Shown: piece by piece, positions 29,637-42,365 of the stretch
Layout: each line of letters begins with the position of its first letter
How positions within the stretch are numbered: position 1 is the first letter of the stretch
Source of the DNA: Halobacillus litoralis
GTDB taxonomy: Bacteria > Bacillota > Bacilli > Bacillales > Halobacillaceae
Direction: 5' to 3'
Length of the DNA: 64,000 nt
NCBI RefSeq assembly: GCF_020524085.2
Contig: NZ_CP129016.1
Span: 862,001-926,000, forward strand
Notes under the pieces: model-generated
Database searches by the model: none
Told to the model about the DNA's origin: nothing
Seen by the model: only the letters and a program-made list of their open reading frames with translations
Program-made: the position numbers and the translations under genes

Positions 29637-30353
29637 TTGCACTCGACAGATCCAATTCTCACGTACCTTCAAGTGACCGCACATACAAGACCCTTTTTGT
29701 TTTCTTGTTATGAAAAGATCAACCACTCAAGAGCCGAGCATCATGCTTACAATAATGCAGAACGGTTCATTCACGGACTCAGCCTCGGTCAGGATTATTG
29801 GTCGACCGCTTTACATACTCCTTTGAGTGTAAAGCCTCTTCTTTTTTATTATGGAATGAACCATTTCATTAAAAGCTGTCTGTTGACGGTTGATCCTGGC
29901 TACCCTGCAACGGCAAAAGTGCTTGCACATGGGCTCTCGACACGTAAAAGAAAAAAGCAGCATTACCGTTTTTTAGAGGACGATATCCGTATTCAACCGC
30001 ATGGATTATTTCCGCACGCCGCTGAGCATTTGTTTCAATTTTCCTCAGAAAAAACAAAGATATCCATGGATGAATTGCTCCGGCCACTTCATGGAATGGA
30101 AGAGCTGTTCCACCTGAAGAATCCTGGCCCTATCACCATTGAAGAAGAATGGCCTGAGCTGTTGGCTTATTTCGCTGTGCTTTATAATTTGAGTATGCTC
30201 GTGCGTTATGAAGGAGATTGGTGGGGGGAGATGGAGCAGATGAAAGATCGGGAGGATTATGTATTCATCGTACATTTTTTAAATTCAGCCTCGAATCGCA
30301 TTCCGAAAATTTTCGCTTCATGGCTTAAAGACCAGTTTGCATCCATTTCATGA
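29637..30353 (+). CDS. yaaC: YaaC family protein
   Basis: 238 residues of unknown function, opposite in direction to guaB as in B. subtilis. Recognisable family segments: PLLFYGMNHF, STRKRKKQHYRFL and the C-terminal VLYNLSMLVRYEGDWW. TTG start at 29637 is preceded by AAAGGAGG; more upstream codons are unsupported. B. subtilis YaaC is 315 residues; here the central region between the FQFSSEK and the EWPELL segments is about 75 residues shorter, in frame, so this looks like a natural short form. No signal peptide. Confidence 0.85.
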   Translation: MHSTDPILTYLQVTAHTRPFLFSCYEKINHSRAEHHAYNNAERFIHGLSLGQDYWSTALHTPLSVKPLLFYYGMNHFIKSCLLTVDPGYPATAKVLAHGLSTRKRKKQHYRFLEDDIRIQPHGLFPHAAEHLFQFSSEKTKISMDELLRPLHGMEELFHLKNPGPITIEEEWPELLAYFAVLYNLSMLVRYEGDWWGEMEQMKDREDYVFIVHFLNSASNRIPKIFASWLKDQFASIS

Positions 30354-30370
30354 CACAAACCGGCCTCTAC

Positions 30371-31465
30371 TTATTCATATACTTCTTCAATATGAAGGTC
30401 CAGTTGTTCTTTCAACGGGAGAATTTGTCCGTCTGCAATGGTTCGCACAAGCGGCCTTGTCGGGGTTGTCTTTTCAACAAAGATCACTTCTGCTTCGCGA
30501 TGATCAGACAACCGGATTTTAGTTCCTGTAGAGTAACTGGTCATTTCTTTAACTAAAGCACTGATCACTTTATGATCATAACGTCCGAACTGCTCCTGGA
30601 GGATTTCCTCGAGCACTTTATAAGGCGACTGTTTCCTTCGGTACATCCTCTCAGACGTCATGGCGTGGTACATATCACAGACAGCAATAATCTGACTGAA
30701 CGGATGGATTTTATTCTGACTGACTCCTAAAGGGTAGCCTGTTCCATCCAAACGTTCATGATGCTGTAAAATAGCAACCTTCGCGTGATTGCTCAAGGAA
30801 GAGATTTTTTCTACGTTGCGATAACTGTAAGTCGGGTGTTTTTTCACCATCTCATATTCCCTCTCTGTTAAAGGGGCTTCTTTCCACGTAATTCGTTCAC
30901 TGATTTTCGCCATCCCACTATCTGCAAGAAGGCCAGCTAATCCGACTTGAATCCATTCACCATAATTGTATCCCATTTTTGATGCCACATAACTAGATAA
31001 CAGACCCATCGCTACACTATGATGATAGATGTAATCTTTACTGGAGGTATAATGATGGAGCGAGAAAACTTCCCTCTCTGAAGAATCGACAGCTCTCTCA
31101 AGTAGAGGAACCATCACTTTACGGATCGCGCTAATATTTACAGGCGATCCCCCCTGCCAGGAAATGAACCATTTTTTATACTCCTGCACGGCAGCTAAAT
31201 AGGATTCGAAAAAAGGAAGGACAGGTTCGCCCGAGCGCAGATCCTGATGTATATCTTCTTGGGCTGCCTTCTCAGAAGCAATGAAAAGCGATCCGTCTGA
31301 CCGGCGATTGGAAACTTCAACGATATCAATCTTAAATTTCTTCAGTACATCAATATGGACGGGCTTTAGGGTCGTATTCTTAGGGACAATCGGTCGATTC
31401 GTCCGCCCCATGACGTCTTTCGTCAAGAGACACCCCGGCTCCAATTGTGATGTAGCAATCCTCAT
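30371..31465 (-). CDS. HD-GYP-like domain protein with a degenerate HD motif
   Basis: 364 residues. N-terminal DUF3391-like region, then an HD-GYP-like domain: HHSVAMGLLSSYVA, GLAGLLADSGMAKISE, HPTYSYRNVEK, HHERLDGTGYPLG. Intact HD-GYP proteins break down cyclic di-GMP with metal ligands from an HD pair in the LLHDIGK motif; here that reads LLADSGM, so the metal-binding His is replaced by Ala. GYP is also changed to GYPLG only in part (TGYP is kept). It may be a sensor or enzyme with altered metals. Lies between yaaC (convergent) and gyrA. Confidence 0.82.
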   Translation of the reverse strand: MRIATSQLEPGCLLTKDVMGRTNRPIVPKNTTLKPVHIDVLKKFKIDIVEVSNRRSDGSLFIASEKAAQEDIHQDLRSGEPVLPFFESYLAAVQEYKKWFISWQGGSPVNISAIRKVMVPLLERAVDSSEREVFSLHHYTSSKDYIYHHSVAMGLLSSYVASKMGYNYGEWIQVGLAGLLADSGMAKISERITWKEAPLTEREYEMVKKHPTYSYRNVEKISSLSNHAKVAILQHHERLDGTGYPLGVSQNKIHPFSQIIAVCDMYHAMTSERMYRRKQSPYKVLEEILQEQFGRYDHKVISALVKEMTSYSTGTKIRLSDHREAEVIFVEKTTPTRPLVRTIADGQILPLKEQLDLHIEEVYE

Positions 31466-31594
31466 GGAAACGAACCACCTTTCTATAGTTTCTTCTATAG
31501 TAAAATTCCTTTAATATAGTTCTATATTACCATGAACCATATAAATAAATAGAAAATATTGAAAAATTATTTGATAACGTTCCTCTTTTTATAT

Positions 31595-31631
31595 AAAAAA
31601 GCCGCCTGCCGAAGTAAATCGACAGGCGGTG
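31595..31631 (-). terminator. Terminator of gyrA
   Basis: CCGCCTGTCG / CGGCAGGCGG stem followed by TTTTTT on the minus strand, just downstream of gyrA. Confidence 0.9.
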
Positions 31632-31653
31632 GATATCATAAGAGTTTGCCTAC

Positions 31654-34209
31654 TTATGATTCATCGGACTCTTCTTCAGTTGTTTCAGCTGGGGTTTCGG
31701 CCCTTTCTTCAGAAACCTCATCTTGAGATTCTGCTTCTTTTTCAAGCGCTTCTTCCACCAGTTCTTCTTCCTCTTTTTCAGACTCGACACGAGCGACGGT
31801 CGCGACTTCTTCACCGTCACCAAGACGAATCAAGCGTACGCCCTGTGTGTTCCGTCCTGTTTCAGAAATACTTTCCATCGGCATTCGGATTAAGACACCG
31901 CTGGCAGTGATGATCATAATATCCTCTTCGCCATTGACGGCTTTCGTAGCGACTACTTTACCATTCTTATCTGTGAGATTACACGTAATGATTCCTTTAC
32001 CACCACGGTTGGTAATCCGGTACTCGTCAGCTGGCGTACGTTTTCCATAGCCTTTGCTCGTAACGGTGAGCACTTGCAGGGAGTCGTCGAGGATTTCCAT
32101 GGATACGACTTTGTCGTCTTCACGAAGGGAAATCCCTTTAACACCTGCAGCTGTACGTCCCATCGCACGAATTTGGTCTTCATTGAAACGGATTAAGTAA
32201 CCGTTCTGCGTACCAATCATGATATCTTTCTTTCCATCTGTCAGTCGGACAGAAATCAGCTCATCATCTTCACGCAATCCGAGAGCAATTAGACCGCCTT
32301 TTCGAATATTCGCGAATTGGGAAAGCGTTGTCCGCTTCGTGATTCCGTTCTTCGTTGTAAAGACAAGGTACCAGTCATCTACGAAATCTTGAACGGAGAT
32401 CACAGCATTGATCCACTCATCACGTTCCACGTTCAACATGTTGATGATCGGAATTCCTTTAGCCGTTCGGCTGAATTCCGGTACTTCATAACCTTTGGCT
32501 TTATATACTTTCCCTTTGTTTGAGAAGAAAAGCAGCGTATTGTGGGTCGACGTGGACAATAGGTGTTCCACAAAATCTTCTTCGTGTGTCCCCATCCCCT
32601 GTACTCCTCGTCCACCTCTGCGCTGTGAACGGTAAGTGGATGCAGGAAGACGTTTGACATAGCCCTGGTGAGTGACCGTAACGATGACCGTTTCTTCAGG
32701 GATCAAGTCCTCATCCTCGATGAAGTCTGTTCCGCCAAGGACGATTTCTGTACGGCGCTCATCATTGTAGCGCTCCTTCACATCAAGCAGTTCTTCACGA
32801 ATGATTTCAAGAACCTTTTCATCGTCTGCAAGGATCGCTTTCAATTCTTGAATCAATTTCATGACTTCCTGATATTCATCCTCGATTTTCTCACGCTCTA
32901 AACCGGTCAGGCGCTGCAGACGCATATCAAGAATTGCTTGGGCCTGCTTTTCAGAAAGACCGAAGCGCTCCATCAAACCGGTACGTGCGATTTCAGTCGT
33001 TTGGGATTCACGAATCAGTGAAATCACTTCATCCAAGTGGTCAAGGGCAATACGCAGACCAGCAAGAATATGAGCACGCGCTTCTGCTTTTCTAAGTTCA
33101 TATTCCGTACGGCGGCGAATGACGACTTTCTGGTGTTCCAAATAATGCTCAAGGCACTGTTTCAAGTTGAGCACTTTCGGGTGGCCGTTGACGAGTGCGA
33201 GCATATTGATGCCGAACGTTGATTGCAGAGCCGTCATTTTGTAAAGGTTGTTGAGAAGCACGTTCGGATTAACATCCCGGCGTAACTCAATAACGACACG
33301 CATACCATTACGGTCCGACTCATCACGAAGATCTGTAATGCCGTCGATTTTCTTATCGCGGGCAAGATCGGCAATTTTTTCAACAAGCCGGGCTTTGTTC
33401 ACCTGATAAGGAAGCTCGTGCACGATTAAACGGGCTTTGCCGTTGGCTTGTTCTTCAATTTCTACATCCGCACGGACCGTGATCGAGCCTTTCCCTGTTT
33501 CATAGGCTTTGCGAATGCCACTTAAGCCGAGAATTTTACCAGCTGTCGGGAAGTCCGGGCCATAGATATGGTTTTCCATCAATTCCTGGATGGTAATTTC
33601 CGGATCTTTACTAAGAGCGAGTACCGCATCAATAACCTCACCCAGCTGATGAGGAGGGATGTTCGTCGCCATTCCAACCGCAATTCCTGAACCGCCATTG
33701 ACGAGCAAGTTCGGGAACTTGGCTGGAAGCACTACAGGCTCCCGCTCTGTTCCATCGTAGTTATCGTTGTAATCGATGGTATCTTTGTTGATATCACGCA
33801 GAATCTCCATGGAAATCTTGGACATGCGTGCTTCCGTATAACGCATGGCGGCTGCGGCATCTCCGTCCACCGAACCGAAGTTTCCGTGTCCATCGACGAG
33901 CATGTATCGGTAGTTGAAGTCCTGGGCCATACGCACCATTGTGTCATAGACAGCAGAGTCCCCGTGAGGGTGGTACTTACCAATGACTTCCCCTACGATA
34001 CGTGCCGACTTTTTGTAAGCTTTGTCCGCATGCATCCCAAGGTCATGCATCGCATATAATATCCTTCTGTGTACAGGTTTCAGGCCGTCTCTGACATCTG
34101 GAAGGGCACGGGCTACGATGACACTCATCGCATAATCCAGGAATGAGGTGCGCATTTCGTGACTGATGTTGACTTCCTGCACGCGCGGACGTTCGGGTTG
34201 ATCCACCAT
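31654..34209 (-). CDS. gyrA: DNA gyrase subunit A
   Basis: 851 residues, a little longer than B. subtilis GyrA because of an acidic C-terminal tail ([13 protein letters not shown]...). Cuts and rejoins DNA; catalytic Tyr lies in [12 protein letters not shown]. The quinolone region reads [13 protein letters not shown], the common sensitive form (Ser and Asp kept). The C-terminal wrapping domain carries the GyrA box [11 protein letters not shown] near 560. ATG 34209 has AGGAGG upstream. gyrB ends 80 bp upstream. Confidence 0.97.
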   Translation of the reverse strand: MVDQPERPRVQEVNISHEMRTSFLDYAMSVIVARALPDVRDGLKPVHRRILYAMHDLGMHADKAYKKSARIVGEVIGKYHPHGDSAVYDTMVRMAQDFNYRYMLVDGHGNFGSVDGDAAAAMRYTEARMSKISMEILRDINKDTIDYNDNYDGTEREPVVLPAKFPNLLVNGGSGIAVGMATNIPPHQLGEVIDAVLALSKDPEITIQELMENHIYGPDFPTAGKILGLSGIRKAYETGKGSITVRADVEIEEQANGKARLIVHELPYQVNKARLVEKIADLARDKKIDGITDLRDESDRNGMRVVIELRRDVNPNVLLNNLYKMTALQSTFGINMLALVNGHPKVLNLKQCLEHYLEHQKVVIRRRTEYELRKAEARAHILAGLRIALDHLDEVISLIRESQTTEIARTGLMERFGLSEKQAQAILDMRLQRLTGLEREKIEDEYQEVMKLIQELKAILADDEKVLEIIREELLDVKERYNDERRTEIVLGGTDFIEDEDLIPEETVIVTVTHQGYVKRLPASTYRSQRRGGRGVQGMGTHEEDFVEHLLSTSTHNTLLFFSNKGKVYKAKGYEVPEFSRTAKGIPIINMLNVERDEWINAVISVQDFVDDWYLVFTTKNGITKRTTLSQFANIRKGGLIALGLREDDELISVRLTDGKKDIMIGTQNGYLIRFNEDQIRAMGRTAAGVKGISLREDDKVVSMEILDDSLQVLTVTSKGYGKRTPADEYRITNRGGKGIITCNLTDKNGKVVATKAVNGEEDIMIITASGVLIRMPMESISETGRNTQGVRLIRLGDGEEVATVARVESEKEEEELVEEALEKEAESQDEVSEERAETPAETTEEESDES

Positions 34210-34289
34210 TCTTTTACCTCCTAGTTACCTAAAAGGGGAAAGGATATGTTCGCCTCCCTTTCCCACTCTTTCATGACATTTGTTTTATA

Positions 34290-36221
<1,932 letters not shown>

Positions 36222-36277
36222 CTACATTTCTCAAGTGGTTTATCTCTAATCCCTTACGTCTCTCGTCTATCGGTATA

Positions 36278-36562
36278 TTAAAAATCGGACTCTTCCGAGA
36301 AATCTTCCAGTTTGTTCAGTGTCGTCATCATGTTCGCCCGCTTCTTCAAAGTATAGACAGATAATGGGCTGAAATAGATGACATCATTCGTGATTACAAT
36401 GGCTTTCGCCTGGTGGTCTTCCGTTTCAATGACCTGCTTTTCCTTACGTTGGTTATGAATCATTTCTTCGATGATGGAAGAAGATGAAATCAAACTATGA
36501 TCAATGATCGCTACGACATCCTTCGACTGGATGACGTGATCATCCCCGATATGAATGAACAA
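36278..36562 (-). CDS. remB: RemB/YaaB extracellular matrix regulator homologue
   Basis: 94 residues (81 in B. subtilis YaaB/RemB). The DUF370-type fold is seen in MFIHIGDDHVIQSKDVVAIID and the YFSPLSVYTLKKRA stretch. The related RemA activates biofilm matrix genes; RemB contributes in B. subtilis. Between recF and gyrB, with short gaps (9 and 65 bp), as in B. subtilis. ATG 36562 follows GAGGTGG. The longer middle region is a lineage difference. Confidence 0.88.
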   Translation of the reverse strand: MFIHIGDDHVIQSKDVVAIIDHSLISSSSIIEEMIHNQRKEKQVIETEDHQAKAIVITNDVIYFSPLSVYTLKKRANMMTTLNKLEDFSEESDF

Positions 36563-36571
36563 TTCGCCACC

Positions 36572-37690
36572 TCATTTCTCTACGTCTATCGTTCCTTCTT
36601 TCACACGGAAAATCTCCGCTTGTTCCAGTGCTTCATGTTCAATTCCATCAATACTTGTCGTAGAAACGAACGTTTGCACTTTTCCTTGAATCGTATGAAG
36701 CAAATGCGATTGTCTAAAGTCATCCAGTTCACTAAGTACGTCATCAAGAAGTAAAATGGGATATTCGCCTACTTCACTATGAATCAGTTCAATTTCAGCG
36801 AGTTTCAAAGATAAAGCTGTCGTCCGCTGCTGTCCCTGTGATCCATACGTTTGTACGTCTTTTCCGTTCACATAAAAAACCAAATCATCTCTGTGTGGTC
36901 CTGCCAACGTCGTCCCGCGTTCCACTTCTTTTGATTCAATTTCTGCAAACTTATCAGAGAATGTATCTTTTATTGTTTCCAAATTCATATCCTCTGATAC
37001 TCGGACACTGGCATCATAAGCAATTTCAAGCTGTTCCAGCTGCCGGCTGATTCCTTCGTGGATCGGTGTCGCCCATGACCTTAGAAGCTGTAAGAATTTG
37101 AAACGGCGTTCGACTATCGTTGTCGCATGTTCAATCAGCTGTTCTGTCAAAACACCGAGCATCGTCCGGTCTGCTCCCGGCTTTCGCTGCAAATCTTTCA
37201 ACAGATGATTTCGTTGTCTGAGAATCTTCTGATATTGACCTAAGTGATATATATATGTGGGCTGAATTTGGCCGATTTCCATGTCAATAAACCGACGACG
37301 CACCTGAGGACTCCCCTTTACAAGATTGAGATCCTCAGGTGCAAACATCACCACGTTTAAAGCGCCGATGTAGTCGCTCAGACGCTTTTGCTCAATATGA
37401 TTCAATTTCGCTTTTTTCCCTTTTTTAGAAACAATGATCTCAAGAGGAAAGCGACGATTCCGTTTAAAGATACTCCCTTTTATTTTACCATACTCTTCAT
37501 CCCACTGTATGAGTTCTTTGTCTCGTGGCGTACGATGGGATCTTGTAAAAGCGAGGACATAGATCGCTTCCATCAGATTGGTTTTTCCCTGGGCATTTTC
37601 ACCAATGATGACATTGATCTTATGGTCAAACGTCAATGAGAGCTCATCATAGTTCCTGAACGAACGTAATGATAACTCATGGATATACAT
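36572..37690 (-). CDS. recF: DNA replication and repair protein RecF
   Basis: 372 residues, an SMC-like ABC ATPase. Walker [13 protein letters not shown] (~30), signature [18 protein letters not shown] (~295) and Walker [13 protein letters not shown] (~325). Helps RecO-RecR put RecA on gapped DNA. 15 bp downstream of rlbA and 9 bp upstream of remB; rlbA-recF-remB-gyrB form a packed run. No unusual feature. Confidence 0.96.
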   Translation of the reverse strand: MYIHELSLRSFRNYDELSLTFDHKINVIIGENAQGKTNLMEAIYVLAFTRSHRTPRDKELIQWDEEYGKIKGSIFKRNRRFPLEIIVSKKGKKAKLNHIEQKRLSDYIGALNVVMFAPEDLNLVKGSPQVRRRFIDMEIGQIQPTYIYHLGQYQKILRQRNHLLKDLQRKPGADRTMLGVLTEQLIEHATTIVERRFKFLQLLRSWATPIHEGISRQLEQLEIAYDASVRVSEDMNLETIKDTFSDKFAEIESKEVERGTTLAGPHRDDLVFYVNGKDVQTYGSQGQQRTTALSLKLAEIELIHSEVGEYPILLLDDVLSELDDFRQSHLLHTIQGKVQTFVSTTSIDGIEHEALEQAEIFRVKEGTIDVEK

Positions 37691-37705
37691 TAAAAGGCGC
37701 CTGAC

Positions 37706-37927
37706 CTAAGCTTCTTTAACGACAGTGAAGCTGCCGAATTCTTCAACTTCTACTGTATCGCCCACATACAGTTTGCGGCCACGACGATTGTCAGGTTCTC
37801 CGTTTACGAAAACTTCAAATTCCGACAAGAAAATTTTCACCATTCCACCAGATTCGACAATATTGGCTAATTTTAAAAACTTCCCTAATGGAATATATTC
37901 TGTACTAATACCGATCTCTTCGCTCAT
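37706..37927 (-). CDS. rlbA: S4-domain RNA-binding protein RlbA/YaaA
   Basis: 73 residues with an S4 RNA-binding fold: EYIPLGKFLKLANIVESGG and NGEPDNRRGRKLYVGD. Found between dnaN and recF in almost all bacilli; a ribosome-associated role has been proposed. ATG 37927 follows GGGTGAA. The 350-bp gap up to dnaN holds a hairpin CCTATCTT / AAGATAGG (37955-37981), the dnaN terminator at 38220-38257 and otherwise nothing recognisable. Confidence 0.9.
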   Translation of the reverse strand: MSEEIGISTEYIPLGKFLKLANIVESGGMVKIFLSEFEVFVNGEPDNRRGRKLYVGDTVEVEEFGSFTVVKEA

Positions 37928-38217
37928 ATCATTTCACCCTATTTCATGAATTCACCTATCTTCCATTTTACTAAAGATAGGAGTGTAAGGAAAGTGGAAG
38001 ACAACGAAACAGGTCTGTCTGCCTCTTTCATCTTTTGTTTGATGACATTTCAACCTTCTCACTGCCCCATTCTTTCACCATTCGTTCATTTTCGATTTTT
38101 GCTTGTTCACACCATAATACTTAGGAGTCTAACTATCTAATGCTGTGAAAACGAACAATTATCAACATAGCCTTCACGGAGTTGGAATTCATTGATAAAA
38201 CATAAAATCTGACCAAT

Positions 38218-38258
38218 TAGAAAAGGTGCTCTATGCAAAACATAAAGCACCTTTTTAC
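38218..38258 (-). terminator. Terminator of dnaA-dnaN
   Basis: AAAGGTGCT / AGCACCTTT hairpin with inner TATG / CATA pairing, followed by a T-rich stretch on the minus strand after dnaN. Confidence 0.78.
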
Positions 38259-38277
38259 GTTAACCTTTTTCTAAGAT

Positions 38278-39417
38278 TTAATAAGTTCGTACTGGAAGAA
38301 TCAACTGTAAAATCTGGTCGTCGTCTACAGGGCGAATCAAGAATGGACGCATGGCTCCTGTGAATTCAACTTTCACCTGGTCATAATCGACCGCTTTCAG
38401 TGCATCCATCATATACTTGGCACTGAAAGAAATCTTCAAGTCTTCCCCGTTTACATCTGTCGCCATCACTTCTTCAACAACATTCCCTACTTCCGGGGAG
38501 TTACCTGTAATTTCAAGATGATTGTCTTCTTTAGTAATTAAGCGAACAACGTTGTTGCGATTCTCTTTCGCAAGAAGAGACGCACGATCCACCGATTGCA
38601 GCAATTCTTTCGCATCAATTTTGACGATCGTCTTGCTTTGTTCGGGGATCAGACGGGAAGTTTCCGGGTAATTTCCATCAAGCAAGCGGGAGAGGAAGTA
38701 CAAATGTTTCGTACGGAATAAAACCTGATTTTCTGTCACACTCACTTCGATCGTATCTTCGGAATCATCCAGAATTTTGTTTAATTCCGTCAAACTTTTA
38801 CCAGGAATGACAACCGCCGGTAAAGATTTTCCTTCTGGTTGTTCCAAAGGTATTTTACGTGAGGCTAACCTGTGGCTGTCTGTCGCGATAAATTCAAGGT
38901 TTCCGTCTTCAAGTTTTACGTGAACCCCTGTAAGAATCGGTCTTGTTTCAGATGTCGATACCGCAAAAACAGTTTGACGTATCAAATTTTTCAAAAGGTC
39001 AATCGGTAATTCAAAGCTTTCTTCTGTGTGTAACTGCGGAAGCTGAGGATACTCTTCTGGATCTTGTCCGTTTAGATGGAATTCTGCATTTCCAGAACGG
39101 ATGGTGACATTCCGAGTATGGTCACTCTCAATCTCTACAGTATTTTGAGGAAGTTTACGAACAATATCAGGAAAATATTTAGCCTGAAGAACGATACTTC
39201 CCGGTTCGATGTTTTCTACATAAACGATGCCGTCTTCTTCACTAGGTATGAAAGACTCAATCGATATATCTGAATCACTACCAGTTAATTTAATTCCTTC
39301 TTCAGTCGCTTCGAGTTTCATTCCTGTAAGAATTGGAATCGTCGTTCTGGAAGAGATGGCTTTCATGACGTTTTGAACACTATTGATCAATTGATCCCTT
39401 TGGATAACAAATTTCAT
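38278..39417 (-). CDS. dnaN: DNA polymerase III sliding clamp subunit beta
   Basis: 379 residues, three clamp folds of about 125 residues each. The C-terminus MRPFLIRPVDDDQILQLILPVRTY matches the family end closely. ATG 39417 follows AGGAGG. Forms the dimer ring that tethers polymerase III; partner of DnaX in this window. The dnaA-dnaN gap holds the oriC unwinding element, so dnaN shares the dnaA promoter or has its own inside it. Confidence 0.97.
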   Translation of the reverse strand: MKFVIQRDQLINSVQNVMKAISSRTTIPILTGMKLEATEEGIKLTGSDSDISIESFIPSEEDGIVYVENIEPGSIVLQAKYFPDIVRKLPQNTVEIESDHTRNVTIRSGNAEFHLNGQDPEEYPQLPQLHTEESFELPIDLLKNLIRQTVFAVSTSETRPILTGVHVKLEDGNLEFIATDSHRLASRKIPLEQPEGKSLPAVVIPGKSLTELNKILDDSEDTIEVSVTENQVLFRTKHLYFLSRLLDGNYPETSRLIPEQSKTIVKIDAKELLQSVDRASLLAKENRNNVVRLITKEDNHLEITGNSPEVGNVVEEVMATDVNGEDLKISFSAKYMMDALKAVDYDQVKVEFTGAMRPFLIRPVDDDQILQLILPVRTY

Positions 39418-39595
39418 TTTGAATACACTCCTCCTACTTGAGCATATATTAATTATTTTTATTATAAATGCAGTAATAGTACTAGTATGGGCTGTGGAAA
39501 TGTGGATAACAAGGTTAAAGGTTTATTTCACAAGGTTATCCACATGTGGATAGGGTGTTGATGAACGTGCAATCTCTATTCACATTATCCACTAG
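39418..39595. other. oriC: oriC part 1: dnaA-dnaN gap with DUE, DnaA-trio and DnaA boxes
   Basis: AT-rich tract (39441-39470) followed by TAG/TAA/TAC triplets at 39472-39487 and then DnaA boxes: TGTGGATAA (39501-39509), TTATCCACA (39536-39544) and TGTGGATAG (39545-39553), the last two back to back, and TTATCCACT (39585-39593) into the dnaA end. The order matches the B. subtilis unwinding element and DnaA-trio next to box clusters. Confidence 0.85.
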
Positions 39596-40947
39596 TGAGA
39601 TTTTAATTGTTCTCTGATTTCATCCAATTCTTTTTGCAGCTGTTGATCATCAGCAACCATTTTTGAGATTTTTTCATGAGCATGAATGACCGTTGTATGG
39701 TCGCGACCTCCAAACTCTTCTCCAATTTTCGGCAATGAAAAATCTGTGAGCTCTCTGGATAGATACATCGCAATCTGTCTTGGGAAAGCTACGGATTTTG
39801 TCCGTTTCTTCGCTGGGAAATCTTCCAGTCTCACATTATATTTTTCACCGACCATTTCCTGAATGGCTTCAATCGTAATGACCTTAGGTTTCGAGCTAGG
39901 AATGATATCTTTCAAAGCTTCTGCTGCAAGCGACGCGTTGATATCACTATTGATTAAAGAAGAATAAGCAACGACACGGATCAGCGCACCTTCAAGTTCG
40001 CGGATGTTCGTATCGATTTGATTGGCGATGTAAAGCATCACTTCGTTCGGGATATCCAGCCCTTCAGCTTTTGCTTTCTTACGAAGAATCGCAATTCTCG
40101 TTTCTAAATCAGGCGGAGTAATGTCTGTAATCAGTCCCCATTCAAATCGTGAACGCAGACGATCTTCCAGTGTAGGGATTTCTTTTGGCGGACGGTCACT
40201 GGATATGACAATCTGCTTGCTCTCTTCATGGAGTGTATTGAACGTATGGAAGAATTCTTCCTGTGTTTGTTCTTTTCCAGCTAGGAACTGTATATCATCT
40301 ATTAAAAGCACGTCGACACTTCGATATTTATTACGGAAGTTGACGGCCTTGTTGTCTCTAATGGAATTAATGAATTCATTCGTAAACTTTTCTGATGATA
40401 GATAAACGACTTTAGCATTCGGATTATGATCGAGTACATAATGTCCAATTGCATGCATCAGGTGCGTTTTACCAAGTCCTACGCCACCATAGATAAACAA
40501 TGGGTTATAGGCTTTGGCTGGTGCTTCTGCAACAGCTAAGGAAGCTGCATGAGCGAAGCGGTTGCCTGAACCGATGACAAAAGTATCGAATGTATATTTG
40601 GAATTCAGCATGCTTTGTGGTGATTCATCGTTTCCATTGTTTTTTACATTCGGTACTTTTTTAGATGATAGTTTCACATCTTCCAGGGAGTCGTCCTTAG
40701 ATTCCGGAATAATAAACTTTGTATCAAGTTCCGCCCCTGTCACTTCATATAAAGTTTCCGTGATCAGTCTCTCATATTGATTTTCAAGCCAATCTCTGGC
40801 GAATTCATTCGGAGCAACGATCGTCAACGTATTTTCATTTAAAGAATCTGCTTTGGTTGCTTTCAGCCATGTTTCGAAGCTCGGTTTGCTGATTTTTTCT
40901 TTAATCTGCTCGAGCGTATTGTTCCATAATTCATTGATGTTCTCCAA
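39592..40947 (-). CDS. dnaA: Chromosomal replication initiator protein DnaA
   Basis: 451 residues. Domain I (1-80), a short domain II linker, AAA+ domain III with Walker [18 protein letters not shown] and Walker [17 protein letters not shown], and DNA-binding domain IV with the signature [18 protein letters not shown] start at 40947 (MENINELW) after GAGGGGTGA, as in the family N-terminus. Binds TTATCCACA boxes either side of itself; autoregulation through the boxes upstream is likely. Confidence 0.97.
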   Translation of the reverse strand: MENINELWNNTLEQIKEKISKPSFETWLKATKADSLNENTLTIVAPNEFARDWLENQYERLITETLYEVTGAELDTKFIIPESKDDSLEDVKLSSKKVPNVKNNGNDESPQSMLNSKYTFDTFVIGSGNRFAHAASLAVAEAPAKAYNPLFIYGGVGLGKTHLMHAIGHYVLDHNPNAKVVYLSSEKFTNEFINSIRDNKAVNFRNKYRSVDVLLIDDIQFLAGKEQTQEEFFHTFNTLHEESKQIVISSDRPPKEIPTLEDRLRSRFEWGLITDITPPDLETRIAILRKKAKAEGLDIPNEVMLYIANQIDTNIRELEGALIRVVAYSSLINSDINASLAAEALKDIIPSSKPKVITIEAIQEMVGEKYNVRLEDFPAKKRTKSVAFPRQIAMYLSRELTDFSLPKIGEEFGGRDHTTVIHAHEKISKMVADDQQLQKELDEIREQLKSH

Positions 40948-40977
40948 ATTGTTTCACCCCTCTCTGTTTCAGTGGAA

Positions 40978-41530
40978 AACAAAAAAACCTTTCGTTCTCT
41001 TTTTCGAACGTAGCAAAAGGATCGAAAGGTAATCGTATAAGGTTTGTATAATAGATGTCGTTAAAAAACCTCTGATCGGATGTGGATGTCCGAAAGTTGA
41101 TTTTACTAGAGTTCTAGAAAGTTATTTTCAATATCCACACTCTTGTGCATAACTACATAAACAGCCGTGTTAATAACTGTCCACACGTTATCCACAATCT
41201 GTGGAAAAGATTTATGGTCTTCAGAAGTCATTCACGGTTAAACACAAATATAATACCAGATAAAAACGGCAGTTGCAATGGTTCACACTAACTTATCCAC
41301 AATTTCAACGCCTTGTAGACAAAACTCATCCACAACACTATATTTTGTGATTTTCTTGTCGATATTTGTTGTGGACAGTAAAAAACGCAGGTTTAAATTA
41401 TACACAGATCCTGTTAATGTTCGCCAGGGGGAGATTTTGTTCGCTTATTTCTTAAGATTGATCCAACTTGTTATAGTACAGACCTGTTATATAACGGGGC
41501 GGGATCTTTAAGAGATTACTCTTAAAATAA
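40978..41530. other. oriC: oriC part 2: dnaA upstream region with DnaA boxes (gap dnaA-rpmH)
   Basis: The 673-bp gap holds DnaA boxes: ATATCCACA (41131-41139), TGTGCATAA (41144-41152), TTATCCACA (41188-41196), TGTGGAAAA (41200-41208), TTATCCACA (41293-41301), TCATCCACA (41326-41334) and TTATACACA (41398-41406). The dnaA leader has a hairpin CCTTTCG / CGAAAGG and T7 (40981-41028). A perfect dyad TTTAAGAG / CTCTTAAA is at 41507-41526. This is the second half of the bipartite origin. Confidence 0.85.
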
Positions 41531-41758
<228 letters not shown>

Positions 41759-41840
41759 GCCACTGAAAACAATCAGTGGTCTTTTTTTCAGTATAATGGT
41801 CAAAAGAAGGGGCGGATCTTCGTCCCTCTTTTGTTTTTTT
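41759..41840 (+). terminator. Two consecutive terminators after rpmH
   Basis: First: GGCCACTGA / TCAGTGGTC with T7 (41759-41788). Second: AAAAGAAGGGGCGGA / CGTCCCTCTTTT with T7 (about 41803-41840). They attenuate rather than block, since rnpA lies downstream. Confidence 0.75.
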
Positions 41841-42011
41841 AGAGAAAATAAGAGCGTATTCTTAATAAAACTTCGATCGCCAAAAAAAGTGAGAGAAGGA
41901 TAAAAAGAGATGTTTTCCTACATAATGGTAAAATGATCTCTTACAGGGAGAATAGTGGAAGGCAAAACGGTCTGCCCAAGCCACCTTGTTTGTGATTTTG
42001 GAGGTTGTTCG

Positions 42012-42365
42012 ATGAAAAAAGCTTATCGTATTAAAAAAAATGAAGATTTTCAAAAGGTTTTTCGTCGCGGGCAGTCGTTCGCCAATCGCCAGTTGGTCCT
42101 TTATTACATGAAAAAAGAAGAACAATCCCATTTTCGAATCGGTTTATCCGTAAGCAAGAAAATTGGACATGCAGTCATGCGGAACCAGATCAAGCGGTAT
42201 TTACGTCAGGCTTTCCATGAACTGGAGGCAGACATCCATCCGAATTATGATCTTGTCATCATTGCACGTAAACCGACGAACCAAATGGAATTTCACGAGA
42301 TAAAGAAAAGCTTGACCCATGTGTTATCACGGTCAAAGCTATTAAATAAAAAAATTCGCACGTAA
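42012..42365 (+). CDS. rnpA: Ribonuclease P protein component
   Basis: 117 residues, basic. The RNR signature is present as [16 protein letters not shown] (~58-73), and the N-terminal [19 protein letters not shown] matches the family. Works with the P RNA to make tRNA 5' ends. ATG 42012 has GGAGG about 8 nt upstream; an in-frame ATG further upstream lacks it. Follows rpmH as usual. Confidence 0.96.
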   Translation: MKKAYRIKKNEDFQKVFRRGQSFANRQLVLYYMKKEEQSHFRIGLSVSKKIGHAVMRNQIKRYLRQAFHELEADIHPNYDLVIIARKPTNQMEFHEIKKSLTHVLSRSKLLNKKIRT

